Assembly (NCBI RefSeq): GCF_000014065.1
Contig: NC_008044.1
Location: 2,875,501 to 2,939,500 of the forward strand
Length of the DNA stretch: 64,000 nucleotides
Reading direction: 5' to 3'
Source: Ruegeria sp. TM1040
Lineage (GTDB): Bacteria > Pseudomonadota > Alphaproteobacteria > Rhodobacterales > Rhodobacteraceae
Part shown: positions 63,825-64,000 of the stretch, piece after piece
Position numbering within the stretch: the first letter of the stretch is position 1
Layout: the number at the start of each line of letters is the position of its first letter
Notes under the pieces: model-generated
The model's input: only the letters and a program-made list of their open reading frames with translations
Databases searched by the model: none
Told to the model about the DNA's origin: nothing
Program-made: the position numbers and the translations under genes

Positions 63825-64000
63825 ATGTTGGCGAAATACGCTGCAGACCGATTGGACCGCGCGATTCTACGCGCCCTCCGCGAGGATGGCCGCATGTCGT
63901 TGGTACAATTGTCGGAACGTGTTGGATTGTCTGCGACCCCGGTCAAACGACGCCTGCGCCAGCTCGAAGATAGCGGCTTGATCGAGGGTTATGTGGCGCG
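63825..64000 (+). CDS. bkdR: Lrp/AsnC-family regulator, N-terminal part (BkdR-like)
   Basis: The first 58 residues are present before the window ends. The ATG at 63825 follows AAGGGG. The visible part is the Lrp helix-turn-helix, with RLDRAILRALREDGRM, LSERVGLSATPVKRRL and LEDSGLIEGY. The ligand-binding half is off the edge. In P. putida the Lrp-type BkdR is encoded divergently from the bkd operon and activates it with branched-chain amino acids as effectors; the layout here is the same. Confidence 0.85.
   Translation, partial: MLAKYAADRLDRAILRALREDGRMSLVQLSERVGLSATPVKRRLRQLEDSGLIEGYVA

Overview
The window reads as chromosomal DNA of a high-GC alphaproteobacterium, most likely Rhodobacterales (roseobacter lineage). 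This is inferred from GC content and gene neighbourhoods (gpmI-envC-ctpA, DUF1285 divergent from a MoxR/DUF58/DUF4159 operon, leucine dehydrogenase with bkd genes); no rRNA or marker phylogeny was possible. Coding density is very high, with many 1-11 nt overlaps between consecutive genes. I saw no tRNA, rRNA, IS element, prophage or CRISPR array.

Layout. (1) 1-4040: tctC-type binding protein (truncated by the window edge), divergent from a tctD/tctE two-component system whose third gene is a different, iron-type periplasmic binding protein. (2) 4045-8215: an mde-type methionine catabolism locus: mdeA (methionine gamma-lyase), mdeB (AceE-like 2-oxobutyrate dehydrogenase E1) and divergent Lrp-family mdeR, with a palindrome between them. 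(3) 8272-19638: a chitobiose locus: CBP-like binding protein, two permeases, two ATPases, a GNAT enzyme and a GH20 hexosaminidase, divergent from a hybrid kinase whose C-terminus resembles the DNA-binding domain of Vibrio ChiS. (4) 19644-27543: an RpiR regulator, a TRAP transporter, M81 peptidase, D-threonine-aldolase-type PLP enzyme, PfkB sugar kinase and RidA; I propose D-glucosaminate-like amino-acid-sugar catabolism. (5) 27572-39707: housekeeping genes (ctpA, envC-like, gpmI, polA, Hyi-like isomerase) and small proteins. (6) 39760-46546: MoxR ATPase, DUF58 and two large membrane proteins. (7) 46745-57708: alpha-2-macroglobulin, PBP1C and an exported hydratase-like protein in one operon, divergent from a cytosolic two-receiver hybrid kinase. 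(8) 57753-64000: branched-chain oxo-acid dehydrogenase operon with leucine dehydrogenase at its head and a divergent Lrp/AsnC regulator cut by the window edge.

Taken together the window is a scavenging region: regulated uptake of carboxylates, chitin oligosaccharides and another organic acid, plus degradation of methionine and branched-chain amino acids. The most notable system is the ChiS-like chitobiose sensor linked to its cognate binding protein and transporter outside Vibrio. Next are the RpiR-controlled amino-sugar-acid pathway with three matching operator copies, and the binding-protein-coupled TctDE system.
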